Of a stretch of DNA of 39,024 nucleotides, positions 1 through 7,806 are shown one piece after another (the first letter of the stretch is position 1; each line of letters opens with the position of its first letter). A program made the translations under genes and the position numbers. The notes beneath the pieces are model-generated. The model saw nothing but the letters and a program-made list of their open reading frames with translations, was not told the origin of the DNA and did not search any database. Source of the DNA: Akkermansiaceae bacterium (lineage in GTDB: Bacteria > Verrucomicrobiota > Verrucomicrobiia > Verrucomicrobiales > Akkermansiaceae); contig CANLKN010000028.1 of NCBI GenBank assembly GCA_947491475.1, forward strand, positions 1 to 39,024. Reading direction: 5' to 3'.

Positions 1-1589
1 CTGAAGCCGAACGCGTGCCGCATCTCCGGCACAAACGACGGATAGATGTGGAATTTGTCATCCTTCCACGGTGAGCCGGCTCCATGTGCATCCGGCCGAC
101 GCATATAACTGTTGAGAAACGTCGTCACCTGCTTGATCGGCTCGAACCCTTGTTCGCGCAGGAAGACCTCGTCGCGGGAATACATATAATGCCACCACAG
201 GCTCTGCACCGTCCAGGGCGGCACGCACATCATCATGTTCCATGGCGGCGACGGCACCGGCGGCGTGTCGCTCACCTCCGGATAGAGCGACACGGTGTAA
301 GCCGCGCCGGGCAGATCGTAGAACGCGCGGGCATAGCGCTCGTGACACGGCAGCCAGTCGCGGACCATCTGGACGTATGGCAGATGCAGATCCTGATGGT
401 TGCAGGAAAACACACCCCAGATGGTCTGCTGCGCGTTGTAGTCCAGATGATAATCGCTGTGCCATGCCCAGCCAAATTTCTCGGCGACCCATGGGCCATA
501 CAAGCCGGGCTGGACTCCGCCGGGTCTCGCGGAGCAACCGTGCAAATACAGGCAGCGATACCAAGCTCGTTCGAGAGCCTGATCCTCCAGGCAAACCTCT
601 GAACGGCTCCAGAAGGCATCCCAATGCGAACGCGCCGCCGCCATCGCCTCGTCGATGGCCACATCGGTCGGTTCCGGCACTTCGCCTGCGTCATGACCGA
701 TGGCCGTATCCAGCCCGTGCTCCAACTGAACGCACATCCGGACCCCTCCGTGCCAGCGGACGTTGGGCAGGACCGGCACAATTTCGGCCCCGAGCGAGTT
801 GGGCTCGTCCTCGATTGTTTTTCCGCGCGCGCCGTATTTGGCCATCGCCGCATGGACGCGCTGCAACGCCGCTGCATCAAACGTTCCGGCCACACGCGCG
901 GTCACACGCAACGCGCGGTCCCGCATGGGATCGGAGGGCATGGTCGGCAGAGTCTGGCGAAAAAACAAGTGCCCGCCGGACTCACCGAGTTCCGTCTGTT
1001 CCCACGGTTCGGCCTGCCACTCCACGCGGTTGATGATACCGGCGAATGGCAGCCCATCCCCACGCACGACGCGCACCCACAACCGGTCGGCCTGCGGATC
1101 GGGGATCGCCTCCAACCGCGCGGCCACACCATCAGCGGTCCGCAGGTTTACCTGGCACACGCCATCGGCCAGACGCACGCGATGGCCGAGCACCTCCAGG
1201 GTCCGTCCATCAAATCCCAGCACGAGCGTGCCGCAGGGCCACGGCCGGGGGAACTTCTCGTCGTAGCTCGCATTGGTTTTTTTGGAGTATTCCTCGGTCC
1301 ACGCGAATGCCCTCTCATCGCCCTGCTCGCGGGCCTTCCACTGTTTCCAAAAATCTTCGAATGTGCCGTAGAGTTCCTCCGGCACCGCGGCCGTGCGAAT
1401 ATCCCACACCGAGTTATGGCCGAAATGCAGCAGCACCGCATCCGGCCGCGTGCGCACCGCGACGCCCAGCGCGCCATTGCCGATCAGCCCGGCTTCCGAG
1501 ATCCGCACGGCCGGCTTGTCCAGAACGATGTCATGCAGGGAGTAATGATGTGGCCTCATCATCATTTCAGAAAGTATTTCCGAGGGCAT
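1..1589 (-). CDS. GH95-like glycoside hydrolase, partial (3' end outside window)
   Basis: This minus-strand reading frame is open from ATG 1589 to base 1 (529 codons), so it continues beyond the window; the ORF track misses it because no stop is present. An in-frame TGA lies just upstream of the ATG, which fixes the start region (the later ATGATGATG run is an alternative). There is no signal peptide, so a cytoplasmic location is likely. The N-terminal part looks like the beta-rich domain of clan GH-L enzymes ('GLIGNGALGVAV', 'LLHFGHNSVWD'). From about residue 380 the segment 'GLYGPW...HSDYHLDYNAQQTIWG' resembles the start of the GH95 (alpha/alpha)6 barrel, where a DYxxNxNxQMNYW motif is usual; here the first Asn is Asp. 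Fucosidase or galactosidase activity is possible but not shown. It is the last visible gene of the 1-9954 cluster, 37 bases after its neighbour. Confidence 0.82.
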   Translation of the reverse strand, partial: MPSEILSEMMMRPHHYSLHDIVLDKPAVRISEAGLIGNGALGVAVRTRPDAVLLHFGHNSVWDIRTAAVPEELYGTFEDFWKQWKAREQGDERAFAWTEEYSKKTNASYDEKFPRPWPCGTLVLGFDGRTLEVLGHRVRLADGVCQVNLRTADGVAARLEAIPDPQADRLWVRVVRGDGLPFAGIINRVEWQAEPWEQTELGESGGHLFFRQTLPTMPSDPMRDRALRVTARVAGTFDAAALQRVHAAMAKYGARGKTIEDEPNSLGAEIVPVLPNVRWHGGVRMCVQLEHGLDTAIGHDAGEVPEPTDVAIDEAMAAARSHWDAFWSRSEVCLEDQALERAWYRCLYLHGCSARPGGVQPGLYGPWVAEKFGWAWHSDYHLDYNAQQTIWGVFSCNHQDLHLPYVQMVRDWLPCHERYARAFYDLPGAAYTVSLYPEVSDTPPVPSPPWNMMMCVPPWTVQSLWWHYMYSRDEVFLREQGFEPIKQVTTFLNSYMRRPDAHGAGSPWKDDKFHIYPSFVPEMRHAFGF

Positions 1590-1626
1590 AGTATTGATTC
1601 ATAAGCTGATTTCATAATGCCATCGG

Positions 1627-2901
1627 CTATTTGATGATTTTGAAAAGTCTTCCGTCGCCGCCTTCAAACGGAAACTGGAAGCTGCTGCTTTTGCCGAGAT
1701 CCGCAAACGATCCGTCGCTGTGGGACACTTCCTTCAGGCTAACCGGCGCGTCGAACGCGATCGTCAGGGTTTGCACCTTGGCGTTTTCCTTGTTGACCAC
1801 CATCAGGTAGCGCGCTCCAGCGGCATCCTTGAACAGGCTGACAATGGCATTTCCGCCTTCCACCTTGGGAATCGATCCTCCCGACGGCAGGGGCTGGCAG
1901 GAACCGGTGATTTCGCCGACATGGTAAACCGCCTCGCACTCCAGCCCGAGCAACACTTTCGACAGCGCACCGATTTCCTGATTCAGTTTTTTCGCCACCT
2001 CATATTCCGGGGTGGGTGCCCCGTCATTGACAAGAAATGCGGGCCAGGCATTCCAGTAGGTGAAGTAGAAAATGCCCCGCGCACCATACGCAAGACAGGC
2101 CATCACCCTCAGCCGCGTGTCGTTGGCGTCCGGGTGGATGCACACCGCCCAGGTCTGATGATGCTTCGCCGCAATCGGGCGGAAGATCTCGAGGTTGTTG
2201 TAAAAATCCGGCCCAGGAGGCAGTCCCTTTCCCTTGTCGCTGCCCTCGTTCCATTCTTTGAACCCGTTGTAGTTGTCGTAACCGGAAAGGTCGCATTTCA
2301 CCGTGGACAAGAATTTCTCCACATACTCCTGATAAGTGGCGGTCTGCAACTGCTGGTGCACCGATGCGTAAGTGGGCAGCAAGTTGATGTAGGTGATATG
2401 CGTCGGATCTTTTTTCCGGAGGTATTCCACTGTTTCGGCGATGCGCGGGAACAGGCTGGCTCCCGGCTCGTCGTCCACGATGTAACCCAGCAGCGCCGGA
2501 TGCGAGGCATAGTCGGCGATTGCGGCATCGAGATACTGTCCGATGGGTCCCGGATACTTCTCCTTGTCCCGGACCATCTCCCAGATCCGAGGGTCGGCAA
2601 CCAGCGCCTTGATGCCGACCTTCTGGCACATGTCCAGGTATTTCAGGTTCTTCTCCTTGGTAAAATCCGTGAGCTTGGTGCCGTCATGATAGGGCATGGC
2701 CGCGTTGAATCCGCCGTCCTTGATGTTTTGATAGAGTAGTTCTTCGGTTCGGGCGGAGGGTGGACCGCACCAATAGCTGATGATCAGGTTGTTCTTCAGC
2801 CAGTCCTTCGTTGATGCCGGGGTCTCCTGTGCCTTTCCGTCTCCGCTCGCTGCGAAAACCAGGACGGTAGCCAGACAGATTCTGTGGATATGTTGATTCA
2901 T
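1627..2901 (-). CDS. Secreted TIM-barrel (clan GH-A-like) putative glycoside hydrolase
   Basis: A 424-residue protein with an N-terminal signal peptide (hydrophobic 'ICLATVLVFAASG', likely cleavage after GKAQ). The region from about 35 to 320 reads as a TIM barrel: 'GGFNAAMPY', 'VGIKALVADPR', 'LGYIVDDEPG' (E145 is the natural candidate for a catalytic acid/base in the GH-A style D/N-E-P motif), 'GYDNYNGF' and 'GIFYFTYWNAW'. The last 90 or so residues look like a beta-sandwich with 'YLMVVNKEN'. This pattern occurs in many unassigned glycosidase-like proteins of Verrucomicrobiota, but I cannot name a CAZy family. Its ATG overlaps the stop of the upstream gene as ATGA, so translation of the two is probably coupled. 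Confidence 0.83.
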   Translation of the reverse strand: MNQHIHRICLATVLVFAASGDGKAQETPASTKDWLKNNLIISYWCGPPSARTEELLYQNIKDGGFNAAMPYHDGTKLTDFTKEKNLKYLDMCQKVGIKALVADPRIWEMVRDKEKYPGPIGQYLDAAIADYASHPALLGYIVDDEPGASLFPRIAETVEYLRKKDPTHITYINLLPTYASVHQQLQTATYQEYVEKFLSTVKCDLSGYDNYNGFKEWNEGSDKGKGLPPGPDFYNNLEIFRPIAAKHHQTWAVCIHPDANDTRLRVMACLAYGARGIFYFTYWNAWPAFLVNDGAPTPEYEVAKKLNQEIGALSKVLLGLECEAVYHVGEITGSCQPLPSGGSIPKVEGGNAIVSLFKDAAGARYLMVVNKENAKVQTLTIAFDAPVSLKEVSHSDGSFADLGKSSSFQFPFEGGDGRLFKIIK

Positions 2902-4871
2902 GGTTGGTTATTTATGTGAAGGACGACTACTTCGTTGCTGTGCAGGGTAATGGTGTTTCCTGAGATCCTGGCACCCTTAGACCACGGGCCGGGCACCTCG
3001 TTCACCATAGGTTGGTGGTTCTTCAGCGATACGGTGGCGGTCCTAATCTCATGGGTTGGATTGTAAAGACACACCGTGTGCTGTCCTTCGCCAATCTCAT
3101 TGATGGCATAGTAAATGCCGTCGCCGCCGACCTGGATCGGGAGGTGCTTCCGCACAGTTGCGCGCAGGTAACGTTGGACACAGTGCAGCAGCTCAAAGGG
3201 CGGGTCAGGCCGGTATTGCAGGCGTTTGATCATGTCGAAACCCGGGGCGGTCATGTCATCGGTGAGGCCATGATCGGCAAGGATCATGGTGACCTTGCCG
3301 GAGCCAAGGGCTTTTTCCATGATCACGGGATCATGTCCTTCGGTGGTCGCCACGACGTCCCAGCCATCATGGGTCTCCGGCTTGCGCACGGAATAAAACG
3401 CTTCGCGAACCTCCTCGTCGGTGGCGGGAATGAAGCTGTGGAAAGCCGGGTGTTTCTCCGCGCTGATGCGCAGTGCGAACCACTGTTCCGCGATTTGCTC
3501 CATGACTTTGGAACTGGCGACCAGATGTCCGCCTCCCTCGACATAGGCCCGCAGCCGTCCAAGGAAGTCGCTGTCGGGAGTGTCGTCAGACAGCAGCCAG
3601 ACAACCGGATAGTCCGCGAGGACGTCGCCGCCCGCATCACTTAGCAGAACATCCACCACATCGCCCTCCGGCGTGGGGGTGATGAACCCGCGCTCATCGC
3701 GATAGAATCCCGACCAGGTATAGCCGGGGTAGAACAGGTCGTAGGCCTGATCCATTCCGTGATCCGACGGCCCATACGGAAGGCAGTGCCACACCACGCG
3801 ATGCTCAAACGAATAGAGATGCCGGGGTGGTGTCCATCCGGCGTAATAATCCAGCATCAGCGCCAGCGGACGGAGCTGCCGGCCTCGCGGATGCGGGCTC
3901 CTCGCCCACTGGGTGAAGTCGCGGAGAGCTTCGCCCAGAGGGCTCAACTTGCGCACGCCGGCCTCGTCCAGATCATCGGTATAGAACCCGCCATCCAAGC
4001 CGACGACCGCCGCCTCGGCGAAGTAGTTGATCACCCATGTGGCCATGATCAACCCGATGGAATGCCCCTGGAATTTTCCGGCCTTCCAAACGCCCATCTC
4101 GCCATCCTCAATCGGCTGCACGACATCGGCGGAGTCGGTATAACAACGGTATCCCCAGCGGTCGAACACCGAGGTGATCATTTTATATTGCAGGCCATAC
4201 TGTCGGCAGGCACCGCGCAGAAACGAGGTGTAAACCTGCACGTTGAGAAGTGCCTGTCCGATCTCGGCCCCCACCATCCGGATTCCTATCTCATGGAAAT
4301 AGTGCGGGAAGGTGCAGCCCACGATCGTGCTGGAATTGCCATGCAATTTTTCCATGAGGTCGGCCAGGTAACCGACCAGCAGGTCATGACCTTCCCTGCG
4401 GGTCTTGGGCCGTTTGTCGGCATCCAGATATTGCATGACATCGCGCCCGAACAGGCCGTCCCATTCGCCCATATCCCAGCCCCAGAACAGGTCGCCGACC
4501 TGTTCTTCGATGTAGCGGTTTTCTTCGCTTGTCAGTTGGCAGGCTATCTTTGCATAACCCGGGCCGTCAGCCAGTTTATCGGACTTGAAAATCGCCCAGA
4601 AGTCGAAGGGTTTTCCGAGTTCCCGCAACTTTTTGATCTGCCCGTGCCAGCGTGCGATCAACTCACTTTCGCCCACTGGCGGAAAGGGCACGCCGGGTGT
4701 GATGTTAAGAATGAACCCGCCCAGATCCCACGAATCGCCCAGACCCAGGTTGGGAGCCATCAGGTGCATGGCATCCGCCAGATCGTAGTGGAGGAACTCC
4801 CGGTCGAAGTTGTGCCAGCTATACTGGGCGATCGTCATGAACCGCCCGAGCTTGATTGTCATTGGTTTCAT
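2898..4871 (-). CDS. Cytoplasmic glycoside-hydrolase-like protein with GATase-like domain
   Basis: A 657-residue protein starting MKPMTIKLGRFMTIAQYSWH with no signal peptide, so it probably acts in the cytoplasm. Residues 1-380 look like a TIM-barrel catalytic region ('NLGLGDSWDLGG', 'DLFWGWDMGEWDG', 'TSVFDRWGYRCYTDSAD', 'VVGLDGGFYTDDLDEAG'). About 400-530 resembles the Rossmann/GATase-like domain of beta-galactosidase trimerisation regions ('YPVVWLLSDD...LRAYVEGGGHLVAS'). The C-terminus is a small beta domain ('TVCLYNPTHEIRTATVSL'). I do not recognise a numbered family. The gene overlaps both neighbours by ATGA (4868-4871 and 2898-2901), strong evidence of an operon with coupled translation. 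An intracellular step acting on imported oligosaccharide is an inference from the missing signal peptide. Confidence 0.83.
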   Translation of the reverse strand: MKPMTIKLGRFMTIAQYSWHNFDREFLHYDLADAMHLMAPNLGLGDSWDLGGFILNITPGVPFPPVGESELIARWHGQIKKLRELGKPFDFWAIFKSDKLADGPGYAKIACQLTSEENRYIEEQVGDLFWGWDMGEWDGLFGRDVMQYLDADKRPKTRREGHDLLVGYLADLMEKLHGNSSTIVGCTFPHYFHEIGIRMVGAEIGQALLNVQVYTSFLRGACRQYGLQYKMITSVFDRWGYRCYTDSADVVQPIEDGEMGVWKAGKFQGHSIGLIMATWVINYFAEAAVVGLDGGFYTDDLDEAGVRKLSPLGEALRDFTQWARSPHPRGRQLRPLALMLDYYAGWTPPRHLYSFEHRVVWHCLPYGPSDHGMDQAYDLFYPGYTWSGFYRDERGFITPTPEGDVVDVLLSDAGGDVLADYPVVWLLSDDTPDSDFLGRLRAYVEGGGHLVASSKVMEQIAEQWFALRISAEKHPAFHSFIPATDEEVREAFYSVRKPETHDGWDVVATTEGHDPVIMEKALGSGKVTMILADHGLTDDMTAPGFDMIKRLQYRPDPPFELLHCVQRYLRATVRKHLPIQVGGDGIYYAINEIGEGQHTVCLYNPTHEIRTATVSLKNHQPMVNEVPGPWSKGARISGNTITLHSNEVVVLHINNQP

Positions 4872-7210
4872 TTTGTTACCTTCAAATATCGTTTGATTCC
4901 CATCACGTTGTTGCCCTTGATCGAAACCCCATACAGCCCGGGGAATGCATCCTCGGGCACACGGATTTTGAAAGCTTGGCCCGCAAGCAACTCCGGCGGC
5001 TTGGTGATGGTCAGTCCGGGGGCAATAACCTCCAGCTTGGTCCCGGGATTTTCTCCGGCGAGGGAGCAGGTTTTGACTTCCAACTCATCGCCGGGTTTGG
5101 CGGCGGGAAGCGCGTCGAAGCCCACGACGCTGTGGCCGGGCTTGGGAAGCACCGCGAGCATCCAGTTCGACATGCCGGGAATGACGAGCCTGCCGTCCTT
5201 CCTCTCCGGCTTGGCACTTGTCCATTCGAGCTTCTCGATGTCGCAGACGGCCATGTCTGGTGAAGCGATGCCGGATTGGGGAAGAGACAGATCGTAGGCG
5301 GCACGCTTCGCCGACAGCTTGCCGAAATCTCCCCACGACGAGGTTTGCTGCTCCGGCCTTGCCGCGACGAGCAGGTTGCAGGCGTCACTGCTGAAGTGCC
5401 GCGTGTGGATTTCCGGGTCGATGGAGGCAGGTTTCTCTAACACATTGCCCCAGACCAGCGTGTTATGCACCGGAGATTGCGCGCAAAACCAATTCGCTTC
5501 TTCGTCGGCAAAGTCACGCTCCCACTGCGAACGACCGCCGGGCAGGCCTGCCAGCGACGGCCACACAACACCGGCCGTGGTCAGGGCGAACGGACGGTAG
5601 GATTTCATTGCGATCCGCATCGGCGGGACGTCCTCGGCATAGAACTTGTGCTGGGTATAGGCTGTCGGGCAGTAGCGGCTGTAGAAATCCACTGGTCCCT
5701 CCGTCCAAAACATGGCGTCCGCCTTGACCGAATGGACCGCTTTTTCGACCTTGGAAAGAAGCTGCTTCATCCATTGATTGTAGTCATAAGGAGACGCATG
5801 ATTGTGTTCCGGATTGTAGCAGTCGCGGTAGGAAAACCCCAGCGAGTCCAGCCGAATGCCATCCGCGCCGGTCTCTTGCATCACCCGAGTCGCCACGTCC
5901 ACAAGATGGTCCTGCCATTCCACGCTGCCCGGGCACATCATATAGAAGCCCTGGTCGGTATAGGGGCCTGCCGTGCCGCCGTCGGCATTGATCACCTGCC
6001 ATCGCTGGGCCTTGCCCGCTTTCGCCAGCTCGCTTTGCAAAGGGACAATATATCCCTCGATATACAGGCAGGTCCGCAGGCCCAGCTTGCGCGCCGCCGC
6101 GATGCCCTCCCTCATCGCCTCGGCACCGCCCAGATCCTCGCGGATCACGTTGTCTCCATCCGTGTGCTTGTTATAGATCATCGACCCGCGGCACCAGAAG
6201 GCATACTCGGTCAGATCGACGGGAATCCTGATATTTGCCTGTGGAATATCGCGAAAGCTGTCCAGGAGCCATTGTCCGCCGTGGTCGGCAACGATCCCCG
6301 GCCCGGCCTTCTTGAAGTGGATGCCGTTCGCGCTGTCCAGTTCCCTGACCCACTGCGGCACGGGCGCGGGCTTGAACGCGATCTCCGACCAGTCGGCGAA
6401 GTCGCGCGCGGTGGCCTTCCAATCGCCACTGTAAACTTTCATCAGGGTCGTCGGCAGCGTGCGGGACTCGCCGGCTGCCAGCATGCGCGGCGGATAATAG
6501 CTCACTTTGACCACCGGCTTGTGTTGGATCAGCTTCTTGGCGAGCGACTCGGGATCCTTGATGACCAGGCCGAGCGCGGAGCCAGATGCCGGGTCAAACA
6601 GCGAATGCCACTGCATGGACCACTCGGTGGACAGCCCGTAGGTGCGGTCCGGGAATGCCCATGCGTCCATGATCAGTCCCGCCTGATTCAGCCATGTCTG
6701 CTTCATCGCCGCATCGGGCGCGCCAAGCTGCACGCCGTCGAGCACGGGAAACTCAACCAAAACGTCCTGCTCACCCGCGCCGACATTTCTCACCATCAGT
6801 TGCCATTCCGAGTCTCCAGAATCATTCCGCAGGACCACTTTCAAAACGAACTCAAAGCCCGACGCGGCGTAGTTCATGGTGAGCGATTGGCCTACGTCTT
6901 CGCTGAGGGCTTTGGCCGATACCAGTCGGATGCTGTCGGTCCCCAACTGGATGGCCGCCTCGTTGTTGCCTGATGGCAGCCACGGGCTTTTGAATCCAGA
7001 AGACACGCGAAACGGTATTCCCGGGCGCGGGGACGCCTTGAGAATATTGTCGCCCAGCTTGCGGTTTTCAATCTTCACCAACTCGCCGGAAGTGCCGTCG
7101 AATTCAATCCGGCAGGCATCGTTTTCCAGAATGGCAGGCTCTCCGGCTTGTGTGATAAACGGCGTGACCAGCAGGAACAGCGCCGCGAGGTTGTTCTTCA
7201 TGTGATTCAT
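4868..7210 (-). CDS. Secreted DUF6259-type TIM-barrel hydrolase-like protein
   Basis: The ORF track starts at 7438, but the coding start is better placed at ATG 7210 (or ATG 7201, three codons on), because a signal peptide follows directly ('KNNLAALFLLVTPFITQAG') and the upstream part reads as another frame of the neighbouring gene. The mature protein begins with a beta-sandwich ('LENDACRIEFDGTSGELVKI') of about 300 residues. A TIM barrel follows with 'RIPVDLTEYAFWCRGS', 'LGLRTCLYIEGYI', 'GADGIRLDSLGFSYRDC' (D455, possible nucleophile) and 'DAMFWTEGPVDFYSRY' (E504, possible acid/base). A C-terminal beta domain ends the protein. This matches the DUF6259 type common in Verrucomicrobiota and distantly resembles clan GH-D/GH31-like barrels; substrate unknown. 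It overlaps the next gene by ATGA and lies 41 bases after the beta-helix gene fragment. Confidence 0.82.
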   Translation of the reverse strand: MNHMKNNLAALFLLVTPFITQAGEPAILENDACRIEFDGTSGELVKIENRKLGDNILKASPRPGIPFRVSSGFKSPWLPSGNNEAAIQLGTDSIRLVSAKALSEDVGQSLTMNYAASGFEFVLKVVLRNDSGDSEWQLMVRNVGAGEQDVLVEFPVLDGVQLGAPDAAMKQTWLNQAGLIMDAWAFPDRTYGLSTEWSMQWHSLFDPASGSALGLVIKDPESLAKKLIQHKPVVKVSYYPPRMLAAGESRTLPTTLMKVYSGDWKATARDFADWSEIAFKPAPVPQWVRELDSANGIHFKKAGPGIVADHGGQWLLDSFRDIPQANIRIPVDLTEYAFWCRGSMIYNKHTDGDNVIREDLGGAEAMREGIAAARKLGLRTCLYIEGYIVPLQSELAKAGKAQRWQVINADGGTAGPYTDQGFYMMCPGSVEWQDHLVDVATRVMQETGADGIRLDSLGFSYRDCYNPEHNHASPYDYNQWMKQLLSKVEKAVHSVKADAMFWTEGPVDFYSRYCPTAYTQHKFYAEDVPPMRIAMKSYRPFALTTAGVVWPSLAGLPGGRSQWERDFADEEANWFCAQSPVHNTLVWGNVLEKPASIDPEIHTRHFSSDACNLLVAARPEQQTSSWGDFGKLSAKRAAYDLSLPQSGIASPDMAVCDIEKLEWTSAKPERKDGRLVIPGMSNWMLAVLPKPGHSVVGFDALPAAKPGDELEVKTCSLAGENPGTKLEVIAPGLTITKPPELLAGQAFKIRVPEDAFPGLYGVSIKGNNVMGIKRYLKVTK

Positions 7211-7251
7211 AATGTGTTTCGGAGCTTGTGATGCATTGAATGTTGATGCCG

Positions 7252-7806
7252 CTAAAATCCGTTCGTTTTCCCGTCCGGCGGGCGGTTGTGGATGTTGACG
7301 TTGTCGAGGTGGAAAACCGCCGGGCCCTCCGCATTGCTGATAAACCCGAGCCAGTCGAGCGACTTCCAACCAGCTTGGTGCGGGAGTGCGGTGAAGCGGT
7401 GCGCGGGCTCGCCGGGCACCTGCACGGTCATGTCCCATGTGCCGGCGGACTGCTCCCCCAGCCCGGCCTTGATCTCAAAGTGGATCCATTGATCCTGCGG
7501 TAGCGGCAGGGTTTTGTCCGCCACGCGCAGGACGCCGCCGCTAATGACAAAGCTCGGCCCGGTTAGATACGGCGAGGCATTGTCACGCCATTCTTGCTGG
7601 AGTTCAACGCCGGGGCCGATCCGCAAATCGAACGAGCACTGCGACAGTCCTTCCCGGTGCCGCGGCGCAAACACCAGATGCGGATCAAAGCGGGAATTCA
7701 GTCCCGCTTGATCGGCAAACTTTAGGCTGCGCCGTCCGCTGGCCGCCGCTTCCTCCGTGGGTGCCAGCGTCCCAGCTTCGCCCCCATTGGAAATGGTGCA
7801 AGCGAA
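7252..7806 (-). pseudogene. C-terminal domain separated from the beta-helix gene by a nonsense codon
   Basis: Directly after the TAG of the beta-helix gene the same frame stays open to TAG at 7252. It encodes a lamin-G/beta-sandwich-like ending: 'AAASGRRSLKFADQAGLN', 'FDPHLVF', 'WIHFEIKAGLGEQ', 'GTWDMTVQVPG', 'GWKSLDWLGFISNAEGPAVF' and 'HLDNVNIHN'. In related secreted proteins a 'xFESD' segment normally leads straight into such a domain, so this is the lost tail of the upstream gene and not a separate gene. The 140-residue entry in the ORF track (from 7674) is just the part after the first ATG. No frameshift is needed to join the pieces. A sequencing or assembly error or stop-codon readthrough could also explain the TAG. 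Confidence 0.75.

Noticed and set aside
624-1604. 326-residue plus-strand ORF (and other plus-strand ORFs at 84-1591)
   Set aside because: It is antisense to the open GH95-like frame, which shows real domain motifs. The plus-strand translations are low-complexity and match no family I know.
3759-5297. 512-residue plus-strand ORF
   Set aside because: It spans the junction of two overlapping minus-strand genes and is a composition-driven shadow.
5465-6973. 502-residue plus-strand ORF
   Set aside because: Antisense to the DUF6259-type gene, whose motifs (catalytic-type Asp and Glu, signal peptide) are convincing.
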